Below, piece by piece: positions 34,785 through 46,298 of a DNA stretch of 64,000 nucleotides; positions within the stretch are counted from its first letter, which is position 1; every line of letters begins with the position of its first letter. Made by a program: the position numbers and the translations under genes. Below the pieces are notes generated by a model that saw nothing but the letters and a program-made list of their open reading frames with translations, was not told the DNA's origin and ran no database searches. The stretch covers positions 3,162,001 through 3,226,000 of the forward strand of contig NZ_CP102246.1 in NCBI RefSeq assembly GCF_024599795.1. The letters are read 5' to 3'. This DNA comes from Enterobacter cloacae complex sp. R_G8. GTDB taxonomy: Bacteria; Pseudomonadota; Gammaproteobacteria; Enterobacterales; Enterobacteriaceae.

Positions 34785-35278
34785 TGAGGCAATCAAACCC
34801 TCTCCCACCGGGCTGAGGGTTCCCCACAAAATCATGCCTGCACGGAGGACGCCCTCTCCCTTGAGGGAGAGGGCTGGGGTGAGGGGGAACATATGACTGT
34901 AGAGGTCATTCCGTTCACTTTACGTTCCTTGCTGCTCTGTAACAACATGACCCGTGAACGTGCCAGGGTGGCTCAGTCGCCACCACCCTGGCAACCTAGG
35001 CTCCCGGCGGTAAATCGCCGCTTCGCGGTGCCTTCGGCTTATTCCTTCCGGCTTATCGGGGACGGGCGGAGGTAACGTCCCTGTAAAGCCGCCCTCTCGG
35101 CGCATCCATGCGCCTCGCCCCGGCCTGCAGGAAACGCCTCAGCGATTTACAGCCGGACCAGGGCGTCGCTGTAAATCATTCATTTTCCTGAAACAACTTT
35201 CGTCGCTTTCGGTAAAAAATTACTGGGGATCCCTCAACCCACCGGGAGAGGGTTGAGTGCGGGCATCAACCCGCACCG
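34785..35278. other. Structured, repeat-rich intergenic region
   Basis: This 494-base gap holds no convincing gene. It contains a degenerate and a full CCCTCTCCC-class repeat, then a perfect 11-base inverted repeat (TGCCAGGGTGG at 34961-34971 with CCACCCTGGCA at 34983-34993). A second is GATTTACAGC at 35144-35153 with GCTGTAAATC at 35168-35177, and a third is CTCAACCC/GGGTTGAG at 35233-35257. The density of inverted repeats suggests a composite mobile or regulatory RNA-like element. Confidence 0.55.
34851..34886. repeat. Intergenic repeat of the CCCTCTCCC class
   Basis: GCCCTCTCCCTTGAGGGAGAG is followed by GGCTGGGGTGAGG, the same arrangement as at 7164-7200. It lies inside the structured gap after the chitinase gene. 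Confidence 0.75.
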
Positions 35279-35557
35279 TTATTGCATTTTCATCGTCGCA
35301 ATCGGCTTGGGCGTGATACCAAACTCTTCTTTCAGCTCACGCTTGCTCTTCATCACCATCTGGCCGTTGGTGTCGATTGTCATGTGCTGCGCATCGGTGT
35401 TATTGCGCGCCTGCCACAGCATCACCAGCTGCAGGCTGTTCTCTTTTTGCTCCGGAGTTAAGGCAACGCCATCAGGCCATTTCCCCAGCTCAACGGCAGT
35501 GACCAGACGCTGATAAACCTCGGGCGTCATACCGTTAATCATGTCATCAATATTCAC
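35279..35557 (-). CDS. yeaC: DUF1315 family protein YeaC
   Basis: A small cytoplasmic protein of unknown function (DUF1315), 92 residues, close to the 90 of E. coli YeaC. It begins MNIDDMINGMTPEVYQRLVT and contains WPDGVALTPEQ, typical of the family. It follows msrB by about 40 bases on the same strand and is probably co-transcribed with it, as in E. coli. Confidence 0.9.
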   Translation of the reverse strand: MNIDDMINGMTPEVYQRLVTAVELGKWPDGVALTPEQKENSLQLVMLWQARNNTDAQHMTIDTNGQMVMKSKRELKEEFGITPKPIATMKMQ

Positions 35558-35598
35558 GATCTCTCCCTTTCAAAGGAATAATTTGCTGAATCGTTTTT

Positions 35599-36012
35599 TC
35601 AGCCTTTGATCTGGTCGCCGTTTTCATCGTCGCTGAAGCTCAGAGAGGCTGAGTTTACGCAGAAACGCTCGCCCGTTGGCTGAGGGCCGTCCGGGAAGAC
35701 ATGCCCCAGGTGCGCATCGCAGTTGCCGCAGCGAATTTCGGTACGGACCATCCCGTGCGAGGAGTCAGTCAGGTAGCGGATCGCGTCATCGCTCACCGGC
35801 TCGTAAAAGCTCGGCCAGCCGCAGCCAGAATCGTATTTCGTTTGTGAGTTGAACAGGGGGGCATCACAGACCAGGCAATGGTACACGCCATCGCGTTTGT
35901 TATGCAGCAAACGCCCGGTGAATGGCGGCTCCGTGCCGTGATTCTGCGTCACGTAAAATTGCATTTCTGTGAGGTTTTTTTTCAAATCGTCAGGGTTACG
36001 TTGGTTCGACAT
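35599..36012 (-). CDS. msrB: Methionine-R-sulfoxide reductase B
   Basis: MsrB repairs oxidised methionine by reducing the R-sulfoxide form. The 137 residues equal E. coli when the ATG at 36012 is used. The four zinc cysteines are Cys46 and Cys49 (CLVC) and Cys95 and Cys98 (CGNC); the catalytic Cys118 lies in [10 protein letters not shown]. An in-frame ATG ten codons upstream is not supported by homology. It is divergent from gapA. Confidence 0.95.
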   Translation of the reverse strand: MSNQRNPDDLKKNLTEMQFYVTQNHGTEPPFTGRLLHNKRDGVYHCLVCDAPLFNSQTKYDSGCGWPSFYEPVSDDAIRYLTDSSHGMVRTEIRCGNCDAHLGHVFPDGPQPTGERFCVNSASLSFSDDENGDQIKG

Positions 36013-36130
36013 ATGCTTACATCTCGCTGTAGAAACAGACATCTTTTAACCCGGATTCTAACAAAACATTAACACCCTTGCGTGCACTTTTGTTCTAAAC
36101 TTATGTGTCGCGAAAAGGCGGTCAGGCAAT

Positions 36131-36146
36131 TGTGATCATGTTCACA
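36131..36146. promoter_or_regulatory. CRP site between msrB and gapA
   Basis: TGTGATCATGTTCACA has perfect TGTGA and TCACA half-sites six bases apart, the consensus for CRP-cAMP. It is about 145 bases upstream of the gapA P1 -35 box, so it could serve an upstream gapA promoter or msrB. Confidence 0.8.
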
Positions 36147-36282
36147 TATTTATCCTGCGAGGCCTTTAAAATTCCGGGCGCAGCCCCCATGTGGTTGCTA
36201 GCTCAAAGGGAAAGTGAGGCGAGTCAGTCGCACAAACGTTAGTCACAGGATTGATTTGTCGCAATGATTGACACGATTCCGC

Positions 36283-36310
36283 TTGACGCTGCGTAAGGTT
36301 TTTGTAATTT
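36283..36310 (+). promoter_or_regulatory. Main sigma70 promoter of gapA
   Basis: TTGACG and TAATTT are separated by 16 bases, giving a start near 36317 and a 37-base leader. The surrounding sequence resembles the E. coli gapA P1 promoter. The remaining part of the 341-base gap holds the CRP site and no gene. Confidence 0.75.
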
Positions 36311-36341
36311 TACAGGCAACCTTTTATTCACTAACAAATAG

Positions 36342-37349
<1,008 letters not shown>

Positions 37350-37370
37350 ACTGGAATGAGTGCTTGATCC

Positions 37371-37398
37371 AAAAAGGCGACTTCGGTCGCCTTTTTTA
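37371..37398 (+). terminator. Rho-independent terminator of gapA
   Basis: GGCGAC and GTCGCC are closed by a TTCG tetraloop, with A residues before and six T residues after. It lies between gapA and yeaD, so it may act as an attenuating rather than complete stop. Confidence 0.92.
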
Positions 37399-37423
37399 TT
37401 GTTTTAAGACAGAGGATTGCTTA

Positions 37424-38308
37424 ATGACTCATAAAATTTTTGCACTTCCGGTAGTCGAACAACTTACCCCTGTGCTCTCCCGTCGCCAGATTGATGGCGC
37501 TGATGTTATCGTCGTTGACCACCCGCGTGTTAAGGCCTCCGTTGCGCTGAACGGCGCTCACCTGCTCTCCTGGAAACCGGAAGGTGAAACGGAAGTGCTG
37601 TGGCTGAGCGATGCGACCTCTTTCAAAAAAGGGGCGGCGATCCGCGGCGGCGTGCCGATCTGCTGGCCGTGGTTTGGCCCGTCAGCGCAGCCGGGTCTGC
37701 CTTCTCATGGTTTTGCCCGCAACCAGCAGTGGACCCTGAAAGCGCATAACGAAGATGATAACGGTGCCGTGCTGACCTTTGAGCTGCAAGCCAATGACGA
37801 GACCCGAGCGCTGTGGCCACACGAATTCACTCTGTACGCCCGCTTTAAGCTGGGGAAAACCTGCGAAATTGAGCTGGAAGCGCACGGCGAGTTTGAAACC
37901 ACGTCCGCCCTGCACTCCTATTTCAACGTGGGTGACATCAGCGCCGTTAACGTCAGCGGCCTTGGCGATACCTATATCGACAAAGTGGACAACGCCAAAG
38001 AAGGGAAACTCAGCGACGGCGTACAGACCTTCCCTGACCGCACCGACCGCGTATACCTGCATCCGGAAGCGTGCAACGTGATCCACGACAGTGCCCTCAA
38101 CCGTGGCATCGAAGTGGTTCACCATCATCACAGCAACGTGGTGGGCTGGAACCCTGGCCCGGCGCTCTCTGTAAGCATGGCGGACGTGCCTGACGACGGT
38201 TACAAAACGTTTGTCTGCGTCGAGACCGCCTGTGTAACAACACCGCAAAAAGCCAGCGAAGAAAAACCGTCTCGCTTAGGGCAGACTATTCGCATTGTGA
38301 AGCGCTAA
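37424..38308 (+). CDS. yeaD: Glucose-6-phosphate 1-epimerase YeaD
   Basis: A galactose mutarotase-like aldose 1-epimerase that interconverts the anomers of hexose-6-phosphates. The 294 residues equal E. coli YeaD. Family motifs are VALNGAHLLSW, the substrate-binding segment IRGGVPICWPWFG and the active-site histidine region SHGFARN. The start ATG follows an AGAGG. It lies directly after gapA; E. coli yeaE, which normally follows, is absent here. Confidence 0.93.
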   Translation: MTHKIFALPVVEQLTPVLSRRQIDGADVIVVDHPRVKASVALNGAHLLSWKPEGETEVLWLSDATSFKKGAAIRGGVPICWPWFGPSAQPGLPSHGFARNQQWTLKAHNEDDNGAVLTFELQANDETRALWPHEFTLYARFKLGKTCEIELEAHGEFETTSALHSYFNVGDISAVNVSGLGDTYIDKVDNAKEGKLSDGVQTFPDRTDRVYLHPEACNVIHDSALNRGIEVVHHHHSNVVGWNPGPALSVSMADVPDDGYKTFVCVETACVTTPQKASEEKPSRLGQTIRIVKR

Positions 38309-38352
38309 AGGCTTCGACCCGGTGTTGTGTTTTACTGCACCAAAACAATGCA

Positions 38353-38374
38353 AACGGGGCGCAAGCGCCCCGTT
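38353..38374. terminator. Bidirectional hairpin between yeaD and mipA
   Basis: Perfect 10-base arms AACGGGGCGC and GCGCCCCGTT are separated by two A bases, with a short T run on the minus strand. It lies between convergent genes and probably terminates both. Confidence 0.75.
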
Positions 38375-38407
38375 ATAATGCAAAGAATGCACTGATTTAA
38401 TGCACAA

Positions 38408-39154
38408 TCAGAACTTGTAGGTCACACCGACAGAGAAAATGCCCGCCCAGGACTTGTCGACCATCGGGCTGTCTTTCACTTCGTCGCTCAGACGCTCGTA
38501 ACGGCCAGTACCGTATACGTTCCAGTCCCCGAGGAAGTTGTAGCTCGCGGTCAGCTCCAGGTACGGATCCCAGCCATCATCGGCGCTGTAGCTCTTCAGA
38601 CCGCTACGACGGGACTCATTCTTAGAGACGCCATAGTAGTAGTCGTTGTAGTTCTCACTGTTGTATTGCACACCGATACCTGGCGTCAGCGTTAACGCAC
38701 CGTTGGTGTAGCGATAGAGCCAGGCCAGATCCCAGATAAAGCCGTTGCTGTTATCCAGCGTATCCCCCGCCAACGCGGTACGCAGGAAACCATACTCGGT
38801 GTTATGCACATAAGAGAGACCCGCCATCATGGTGCTCTTACGCTTGTCGAGCTGACGCAGGGCGTGGCTGTCGCTATCACCGGGTTTGAAGTGCGTCGGA
38901 TCGTAGTAAGCCATAATAGAGAGCTTATCTGCCGTATCGTTCCACAGATAGTAGCCGCCGCCCAGGCCGCGGAACCAGAAGTTATCGCCTTCATAGGTGA
39001 CAACCGGAACGGGATAAACATCACGATCATACTGTTTGTACGGGCTGTTAATGACACCCACGCCCGCACCAACCGTCCACTGGCTTTCCGCCTGTGCGGT
39101 GCTAACTGCGGTCGCGGCGAGTACGCCCAATGCCAGAAGTTTGAGTTTGGTCAC
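38408..39154 (-). CDS. mipA: MltA-interacting protein MipA
   Basis: An outer-membrane scaffold protein that links the transglycosylase MltA with penicillin-binding protein PBP1B. The 248 residues equal E. coli. A signal peptide ends at STAQA near residue 22, and the C-terminus SVGVTYKF ends in the phenylalanine expected of an outer-membrane beta-barrel. The alternating aromatic strands support a barrel. It is transcribed towards yeaD, with a hairpin in between. Confidence 0.93.
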   Translation of the reverse strand: MTKLKLLALGVLAATAVSTAQAESQWTVGAGVGVINSPYKQYDRDVYPVPVVTYEGDNFWFRGLGGGYYLWNDTADKLSIMAYYDPTHFKPGDSDSHALRQLDKRKSTMMAGLSYVHNTEYGFLRTALAGDTLDNSNGFIWDLAWLYRYTNGALTLTPGIGVQYNSENYNDYYYGVSKNESRRSGLKSYSADDGWDPYLELTASYNFLGDWNVYGTGRYERLSDEVKDSPMVDKSWAGIFSVGVTYKF

Positions 39155-39471
39155 AATCCATTCTTTCCTGTAGTCAAATAATCAGCGGGTGAAGTGTAAC
39201 CGCCAGACCCGTACTTCCTCAAATTTTTTGCCTGCTAATCAGTTTGATTAACCCGTTATTTTTCATTTTTCAGATGACAGGTCGTTTTCATTTATGTGAC
39301 CACAGGGTGAAAAATGCCCTTATGACTTATAACGACAATGGAAATTTTTGGATGAGTTATTGATATGTCATTGAAATTAGATTTTATCAGCATGCAAGTT
39401 TTGCAAATGCCATCTACGCTTTAATTTAAGAAGAGTTTTCCTGAACGCCCCGCGGTACTTAGCGTCTGACC

Positions 39472-39487
39472 TGGCACACAGGTTGCT
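39472..39487 (+). promoter_or_regulatory. Sigma54 promoter of yeaGH
   Basis: TGGCAC, five bases, TTGCT: an exact -24/-12 element. Transcription would start near 39499, about 87 bases before yeaG. In E. coli yeaGH is a nitrogen-starvation (NtrC) operon. The rest of the 431-base gap is AT-rich and holds no gene. Confidence 0.88.
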
Positions 39488-39585
39488 GCTCTGGCAGTGA
39501 GGTGCGAGAGATTCTCTTCCGGGAGCCTCCACTACTCATACGAACGGCTCTTATCCTGTGCTAAAAAACGAAAGGACGGCATGCC

Positions 39586-41520
39586 ATGAATATATTCGAT
39601 CACTATCGCCAGCGCTATGAAGCTGCCAAGGACGAAGAGTTCACACTGCAGGAGTTTCTTACCATCTGTCGGCAAGATCGCAGTGCCTATGCCAACGCGG
39701 CAGAACGGCTATTGATGGCTATTGGTGAGCCAAACATGGTTGATACTGCCCAGGAACCACGGCTTTCCCGTCTCTTTTCGAATCGGGTGGTCGCCCGATA
39801 CCCGGCGTTTGAAGAGTTCTATGGCATGGAAGATGCCATCGAGCAAATCGTCTCCTACCTGAAACATGCTGCTCAGGGTCTGGAAGAGAAGAAACAGATC
39901 CTCTATTTACTAGGCCCGGTGGGTGGCGGTAAATCGTCACTGGCTGAACGGCTGAAATCGCTGATGCAGCGTGTGCCTATCTATGTACTGAGTGCCAACG
40001 GTGAACGCAGCCCGGTGAACGACCATCCGCTGTGCCTGTTTAACCCGCAGGAAGATGCACAAATTCTGGATAAAGAGTATGGCATTCCGCGTCGTTATCT
40101 CGGCACCATCATGTCGCCATGGGCGGCGAAACGCCTGCATGAGTTTGGCGGTGACATTACCAAATTCCGTGTTGTGAAAGTGTGGCCATCCATACTGGAA
40201 CAGATCGCTATTGCCAAAACGGAACCGGGTGATGAGAACAACCAGGACATCTCGGCACTGGTCGGTAAAGTCGATATCCGTAAGCTGGAAAACTACGCCC
40301 AGAATGACCCGGATGCCTACGGCTACTCCGGTGCACTGTGCCGGGCAAACCAGGGGATTATGGAGTTCGTCGAGATGTTTAAAGCACCTATTAAAGTGCT
40401 GCATCCGCTGCTGACGGCCACCCAGGAAGGGAACTACAACGGGACGGAAGGCATCTCTGCCCTGCCGTTCAACGGCATCATCCTGGCGCACTCAAACGAA
40501 TCCGAGTGGGTCTCCTTCCGTAATAATAAAAACAATGAGGCGTTCCTTGACCGTGTGTACATCGTCAAAGTGCCTTATTGCCTGCGGATCTCCGAAGAGA
40601 TCAAAATTTACGAAAAACTGCTTAACCACAGTGAGCTGGTGCATGCGCCATGCGCGCCGGGCACTCTGGAAACGCTGTCGCGCTTCTCCATTCTGTCACG
40701 TCTGAAAGAGCCGGAAAACTCCAGCATCTACTCGAAAATGCGAGTGTATGACGGTGAGAGCCTCAAAGATACCGACCCGAAAGCGAAGTCGTATCAGGAG
40801 TACCGTGACTACGCGGGTGTCGACGAGGGCATGAACGGTCTGTCCACGCGTTTCGCGTTTAAGATCCTCTCCCGCGTGTTTAACTTCGACCATGCGGAAG
40901 TGGCAGCCAACCCGGTTCATCTGTTCTACGTGCTGGAGCAGCAGATCGAACGCGAGCAGTTCCCGCAGGAGCAGGCTGAACGTTATCTTGAGTTCCTGAA
41001 AGGTTATCTGATCCCGAAATATGCCGAGTTCATTGGCAAAGAGATCCAGACGGCCTACCTGGAATCCTATTCAGAATACGGCCAGAACATCTTTGACCGT
41101 TACGTCACCTACGCTGACTTCTGGATCCAGGATCAGGAGTACCGCGACCCGGATACCGGGCAGCTGTTTGACCGTGAATCCCTGAATGCGGAGCTGGAAA
41201 AAATTGAGAAGCCTGCCGGGATCAGCAACCCGAAAGACTTCCGTAATGAGATTGTGAACTTTGTACTGCGTGCGAGAGCGCATAACAACGGTCGTAATCC
41301 GAACTGGACCAGCTACGAGAAACTGCGCACTGTCATCGAGAAGAAAATGTTCTCCAATACCGAAGAGCTGTTACCGGTGATTTCGTTTAACACCAAAACC
41401 TCAACTGACGAGCAGAAGAAACACGACGATTTTGTCGACCGTATGATGGAAAAAGGCTATACCCGCAAACAGGTTCGTTTGCTGTGCGAATGGTATCTGC
41501 GCGTACGGAAATCGTCTTAA
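39586..41520 (+). CDS. yeaG: PrkA-type serine protein kinase YeaG
   Basis: A large AAA-plus ATPase with a C-terminal PrkA kinase domain, acting in the response to sustained nitrogen starvation. The 644 residues equal E. coli. The P-loop GPVGGGKSS is at residues 110-118. The N-terminal part is the PrkA AAA domain, and the C-terminal part from about residue 420 is the kinase-like region. A sigma54 promoter lies upstream, and yeaH follows in the same unit. Confidence 0.95.
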   Translation: MNIFDHYRQRYEAAKDEEFTLQEFLTICRQDRSAYANAAERLLMAIGEPNMVDTAQEPRLSRLFSNRVVARYPAFEEFYGMEDAIEQIVSYLKHAAQGLEEKKQILYLLGPVGGGKSSLAERLKSLMQRVPIYVLSANGERSPVNDHPLCLFNPQEDAQILDKEYGIPRRYLGTIMSPWAAKRLHEFGGDITKFRVVKVWPSILEQIAIAKTEPGDENNQDISALVGKVDIRKLENYAQNDPDAYGYSGALCRANQGIMEFVEMFKAPIKVLHPLLTATQEGNYNGTEGISALPFNGIILAHSNESEWVSFRNNKNNEAFLDRVYIVKVPYCLRISEEIKIYEKLLNHSELVHAPCAPGTLETLSRFSILSRLKEPENSSIYSKMRVYDGESLKDTDPKAKSYQEYRDYAGVDEGMNGLSTRFAFKILSRVFNFDHAEVAANPVHLFYVLEQQIEREQFPQEQAERYLEFLKGYLIPKYAEFIGKEIQTAYLESYSEYGQNIFDRYVTYADFWIQDQEYRDPDTGQLFDRESLNAELEKIEKPAGISNPKDFRNEIVNFVLRARAHNNGRNPNWTSYEKLRTVIEKKMFSNTEELLPVISFNTKTSTDEQKKHDDFVDRMMEKGYTRKQVRLLCEWYLRVRKSS

Positions 41521-41527
41521 AACAAGT

Positions 41528-42878
<1,351 letters not shown>

Positions 42879-42883
42879 CCCCA

Positions 42884-42911
42884 CAGCCAGCGACACGCTG
42901 GCTGTTTTCTT
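42884..42911 (+). terminator. Rho-independent terminator of yeaGH
   Basis: CAGCCAGC and GCTGGCTG are separated by five bases and followed by TTTTCTT, a few bases after the yeaH stop. Confidence 0.88.
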
Positions 42912-42992
42912 CCCCCTTCGTTCATCCCCTTCGCGAAAGGATCTGTGCTACTGTTGGACACTGCGTATTGGCAGATAACAGGTACACTCACT

Positions 42993-43493
42993 ATGTCTGA
43001 TGATGTTAAGGGTACGGCTACCCACCAGCAACTCATTACGCTGTTAACCCAGCAAGGTGCGCGGTTTCGTGTGATGGAGCACGAGGCCGTGGGGAAATGT
43101 GAAGCGGTGAGCGAAATCCGTGGAACCGATCTCGGGCAAGGCGCAAAAGCGCTGGTCTGCAAAGTGAAGGGAAACGGTGTAAAAAAACACGTTCTGGCGA
43201 TCCTGGCCGCTGACCAGCAGGCCGACCTGAGCCAGCTTGCCAGCCATTTCGGCGGATTAAAAGCCTCTCTCGCCAGCCCGGCCGAAGTCGATAACCTGAC
43301 GGCCTGCGTGTTTGGCGCTATCCCGCCGTTCAGCTTCCATCCCGATCTGACCCTGGTCGCCGACCCGCTCCTCTTCGAGCGTTTTGACGAAATCGCCTTC
43401 AACGCCGGTCTGCTGGAAAAATCCGTGATTATGGATACCCAGGATTACCTTCGCATTGCCCGTCCCGAACTGGTGGCGTTCCGTAAGGCATGA
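42993..43493 (+). CDS. yeaK: YbaK/ProRS-associated editing domain protein YeaK
   Basis: A free-standing editing domain that deacylates mischarged tRNA; in E. coli YeaK acts on seryl- and threonyl-type errors. The 166 residues are one less than E. coli. The core VMEHEAVGKCEAVSEIRGT and GQGAKALVCKVKG includes the conserved lysines of the family. The ATG at 42993 is preferred over upstream in-frame starts because it matches the family N-terminus. It converges with yoaI. Confidence 0.92.
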   Translation: MSDDVKGTATHQQLITLLTQQGARFRVMEHEAVGKCEAVSEIRGTDLGQGAKALVCKVKGNGVKKHVLAILAADQQADLSQLASHFGGLKASLASPAEVDNLTACVFGAIPPFSFHPDLTLVADPLLFERFDEIAFNAGLLEKSVIMDTQDYLRIARPELVAFRKA

Positions 43494-43500
43494 GCGTGAT

Positions 43501-43528
43501 GGCTGACGCCTCTGTCAGCCTCTCTTTT
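43501..43528 (+). terminator. Terminator of yeaK overlapping the 3' end of yoaI
   Basis: GGCTGAC and GTCAGCC flank a six-base loop and are followed by TCTCTTTT. The right arm covers the yoaI stop codon on the other strand. Confidence 0.75.
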
Positions 43529-43619
43529 CCAGAAACAGAATCGACGCGATCAGAATAACGGCAATAGCGAAAAACGATGAGGAGATAATCAGCGTTTCAA
43601 CAAACATGTGATCGTTCAT
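43515..43619 (-). CDS. yoaI: Small membrane protein YoaI
   Basis: A 34-residue single-span membrane protein that matches E. coli YoaI in length and sequence: [15 protein letters not shown], then a hydrophobic run and a charged end LEKRG. In E. coli yoaI is PhoPQ-linked and affects PhoR-PhoB signalling. It is shorter than most gene-calling cut-offs. AGGG lies about ten bases upstream of the ATG. It lies between yeaK and yeaL, as in E. coli. Confidence 0.9.
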   Translation of the reverse strand: MNDHMFVETLIISSSFFAIAVILIASILFLEKRG

Positions 43620-43766
43620 CTTAGCAACCCTTTGCGATGCCTGATGCCGTTTTATCCCCTGCAAATGACACGGGTATGACAGTGACACGTATTTTTTTTA
43701 AAACACTGTCGTCAGCCGTTTTTCCGCGTAAAGTAAGCAGGCTTACTATTCTGGCAAGGACTCCTC

Positions 43767-44213
43767 ATGTTTGATCCTACTCTGCTCATTCTTCTGGCAC
43801 TCGCTGCACTCGGCTTTATCAGCCACAACACCACCGTCGCCATCTCGATTCTGGTGTTAATCATTGTGCGCGTAACGCCGTTAAACACTTTTTTCCCGTG
43901 GATAGAAAAACAAGGCCTCACGATCGGGATAATCATTCTGACCATTGGGGTAATGGCCCCTATTGCCAGCGGCACGCTTCCGGCTTCAACGCTGCTGCAC
44001 TCGTTTGTGAACTGGAAATCGCTGGTGGCTATCGCGGTGGGGATTTTCGTGTCATGGCTGGGTGGTCGTGGCGTCACGTTGATGAGCAGCCAGCCCTCGC
44101 TGGTGGCTGGTCTGCTGGTGGGAACGGTGCTTGGCGTGGCGCTCTTTCGCGGCGTTCCGGTGGGCCCGTTGATTGCCGCCGGGCTGGTTTCGCTGTTTAT
44201 TGGGAAGTCGTAG
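43767..44213 (+). CDS. yeaL: DUF441 inner membrane protein YeaL
   Basis: An integral membrane protein of unknown function, 148 residues as in E. coli YeaL. Four to five hydrophobic segments are visible, and the sequence is highly conserved ([23 protein letters not shown] without interruption). Its 3' end overlaps the convergent nimR by 17 bases. Confidence 0.93.
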   Translation: MFDPTLLILLALAALGFISHNTTVAISILVLIIVRVTPLNTFFPWIEKQGLTIGIIILTIGVMAPIASGTLPASTLLHSFVNWKSLVAIAVGIFVSWLGGRGVTLMSSQPSLVAGLLVGTVLGVALFRGVPVGPLIAAGLVSLFIGKS

Positions 44214-44988
44214 TCAGACTGGCAATATAGCGTGCGGGCGTTTGCCCCAGCCCCTTTTTAAACATCGTAATAAAGGCAGTGGTGGAGTCATAACCGAGTG
44301 ACTGCGCCACCTGCTGAACTGACTTCCCGCCAATCAGCAGCTGCAACGCCACAATCAACTGCAGCTGATGACGCCAGCGGCGAAAGCTTAAGCCCGTCTC
44401 TTTGACCACCAGCCGTGCCAGGTTGCGCTCGCTCATGGCAAAGTGGCGCGCCCATTGCGCCAGCGTCTGCCACGCGGCGGGCTCTTCCGCCATCTTTTCG
44501 CTCATCAACCGAATTTTTGGATGAGGGGAAACGGGCAGCTGTAAATGCTCCTGACGCTGGAGCGGCAGTTCATCAAACAGCACATCAACCAGACGCGAGG
44601 TAGTGGCAAGCGGCAGTTGCTCACGTGTTTTCCCCGCCAGCGACAGAATCAGCTCCCGCACCAGCGGCGATATTTTCAGGGTACAGCACCGGTCTGGCAG
44701 ACTGACGGCACCAGGTTCAATAAACAAAAAACAGAGCTGGGCACCTGGCGTCGCTTTGTTGCTGTGGGGCATCTGCCCAGGGATCCACACGGCATACTGG
44801 GGCGGTACCATCAGCATGGCATTTTCTACCTCACAGGTGATTGCGCCACCCAGCGCCAGAATCAGCTGCCCTTTGCGGTGCTGGTGCCGCGGAATATGTT
44901 GTTCCTGCGCCACCACGCGGATGCGAAAGGCGACCGCCGCATCGAATTGGCTATCGGGATCGTAGCCGTCCAGTCCCAGACCGTTCAT
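44197..44988 (-). CDS. nimR: AraC-family regulator NimR
   Basis: NimR represses the divergent exporter gene nimT. The 263 residues comprise an N-terminal cupin ([17 protein letters not shown]) and a C-terminal AraC helix-turn-helix ([19 protein letters not shown]). It is about ten residues shorter than E. coli at the N-terminus. The 99 bases between nimR and nimT must hold the operator; no obvious palindrome identifies it. Confidence 0.9.
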   Translation of the reverse strand: MNGLGLDGYDPDSQFDAAVAFRIRVVAQEQHIPRHQHRKGQLILALGGAITCEVENAMLMVPPQYAVWIPGQMPHSNKATPGAQLCFLFIEPGAVSLPDRCCTLKISPLVRELILSLAGKTREQLPLATTSRLVDVLFDELPLQRQEHLQLPVSPHPKIRLMSEKMAEEPAAWQTLAQWARHFAMSERNLARLVVKETGLSFRRWRHQLQLIVALQLLIGGKSVQQVAQSLGYDSTTAFITMFKKGLGQTPARYIASLTTTSQ

Positions 44989-45087
44989 CAGGTTGTCCGA
45001 TATTAGCGATAAACTGTCATTTTAGCCTGATTTCAACCGCGACGAAAATCGGTATTGTGTGCGCTCGCCTGAACGTATGAGAACACA

Positions 45088-46263
45088 ATGACTACTGCTA
45101 CTCGCAACGGCGCGCTGCTGATCGCAGGCATCCTGATGATTGCCACGACGCTTCGCGTCACCTTTACCGGAGCAGCGCCGCTGCTCGACACTATTCGCCT
45201 TGAATATGGATTAACCACTGCGCAGACCGGTCTATTAACCACCCTGCCGCTGTTAGCGTTTGCCCTTATCTCGCCGCTCGCCGCGGGCGTAGCGCGGCGT
45301 ATCGGCATGGAGCGCAGCCTGTTTATCGCCCTGCTGCTGATATGCGCCGGCATTGTCGCGCGCTCCCTGCCCTCCGCAGCCATGCTGTTTACCGGCACGG
45401 CGGTGATCGGCTGTGGTATCGCGCTCGGGAATGTGCTGTTACCTGGATTAATCAAACGTGATTTCCCCGGCCAGGTTGCCCGACTTACCGGAGCCTATTC
45501 CCTGACGATGGGGGTTTCGGCGGCGTGCGGTTCGGCGCTGATTGTACCGCTTGCCCAGGGCGCGGCAGGCTGGCAGGGCGCACTGCTGATGCTGATGATC
45601 TTTCCCCTGCTGGCGCTGCTGCTCTGGCTACCGCAGTGGCGGCAGAAACAGGTCGCCACGGTGACCGGCGCCGGGGCGCTACACAACCGCGCCATCTGGC
45701 GCTCTGCCCTCGCCTGGCAGGTGACGCTCTTTCTCGGCATCAACTCGCTGATTTACTACGTCATCATCGGCTGGTTGCCCGCGATATTACTCAGCCACGG
45801 CTACAGCGAAGCGAAGGCAGGCTCCATGCACGGGCTGTTACAGCTGGCGACTGCCATTCCGGGCCTTGCCGTGCCGCTGATCCTGCATCGTCTGAACGAT
45901 CAGCGCGGGATTGCCGGCGCAGTAGCGCTGATGTGTGCAGTCAGTGCGGCAGGTTTCTGGTTTGCGCCGGATTGGGCGGTCGTGTGGACGCTGGTGTTTG
46001 GCTTTGGCACCGGAGCAACGATGATCCTCGGTCTGACGTTCATCGGCCTGCGCGCCAGCTCTGCCCATCAGGCGGCGGCGCTGTCCGGTATGGCGCAGTC
46101 AATTGGTTATCTGCTGGCAGCCTGCGGGCCCCCGCTGATGGGGAAAGTTCACGATACCGCCGGTGACTGGCAGATCCCGCTTCTGGCCTGCGCGCTGGCC
46201 TCGGTGGTAATGGCCATCTGCGGCATGCTTGCCGGGCGTGACCGCGAGATCACGCCCCGTTAA
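45088..46263 (+). CDS. nimT: 2-nitroimidazole exporter NimT
   Basis: A major facilitator exporter of the cyanate permease type that confers resistance to 2-nitroimidazole in E. coli. The 391 residues have twelve hydrophobic segments and the MFS loop motif GVARRIGMERSL between segments 2 and 3. It is divergent from its regulator nimR and ends in a terminator shared with the next, convergent gene. Confidence 0.9.
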   Translation: MTTATRNGALLIAGILMIATTLRVTFTGAAPLLDTIRLEYGLTTAQTGLLTTLPLLAFALISPLAAGVARRIGMERSLFIALLLICAGIVARSLPSAAMLFTGTAVIGCGIALGNVLLPGLIKRDFPGQVARLTGAYSLTMGVSAACGSALIVPLAQGAAGWQGALLMLMIFPLLALLLWLPQWRQKQVATVTGAGALHNRAIWRSALAWQVTLFLGINSLIYYVIIGWLPAILLSHGYSEAKAGSMHGLLQLATAIPGLAVPLILHRLNDQRGIAGAVALMCAVSAAGFWFAPDWAVVWTLVFGFGTGATMILGLTFIGLRASSAHQAAALSGMAQSIGYLLAACGPPLMGKVHDTAGDWQIPLLACALASVVMAICGMLAGRDREITPR

Positions 46264-46270
46264 AAACAGA

Positions 46271-46298
46271 GGCAGACCTGACGGTCTGCCGTTTTCTT
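46271..46298. terminator. Terminator between nimT and the amidotransferase-like gene
   Basis: GGCAGACC and GGTCTGCC enclose TGAC, with GTTTTCTT after on the plus strand and A-rich sequence before, so it can act on both strands. It reaches the stop codon region of the convergent gene. Confidence 0.85.

Noticed and set aside
34893..35105. Two overlapping frames of about 60 residues after the chitinase gene
   Set aside because: Both lie across perfect inverted repeats and are rich in Pro and Arg as expected from a GC-rich structured spacer; no ribosome site.
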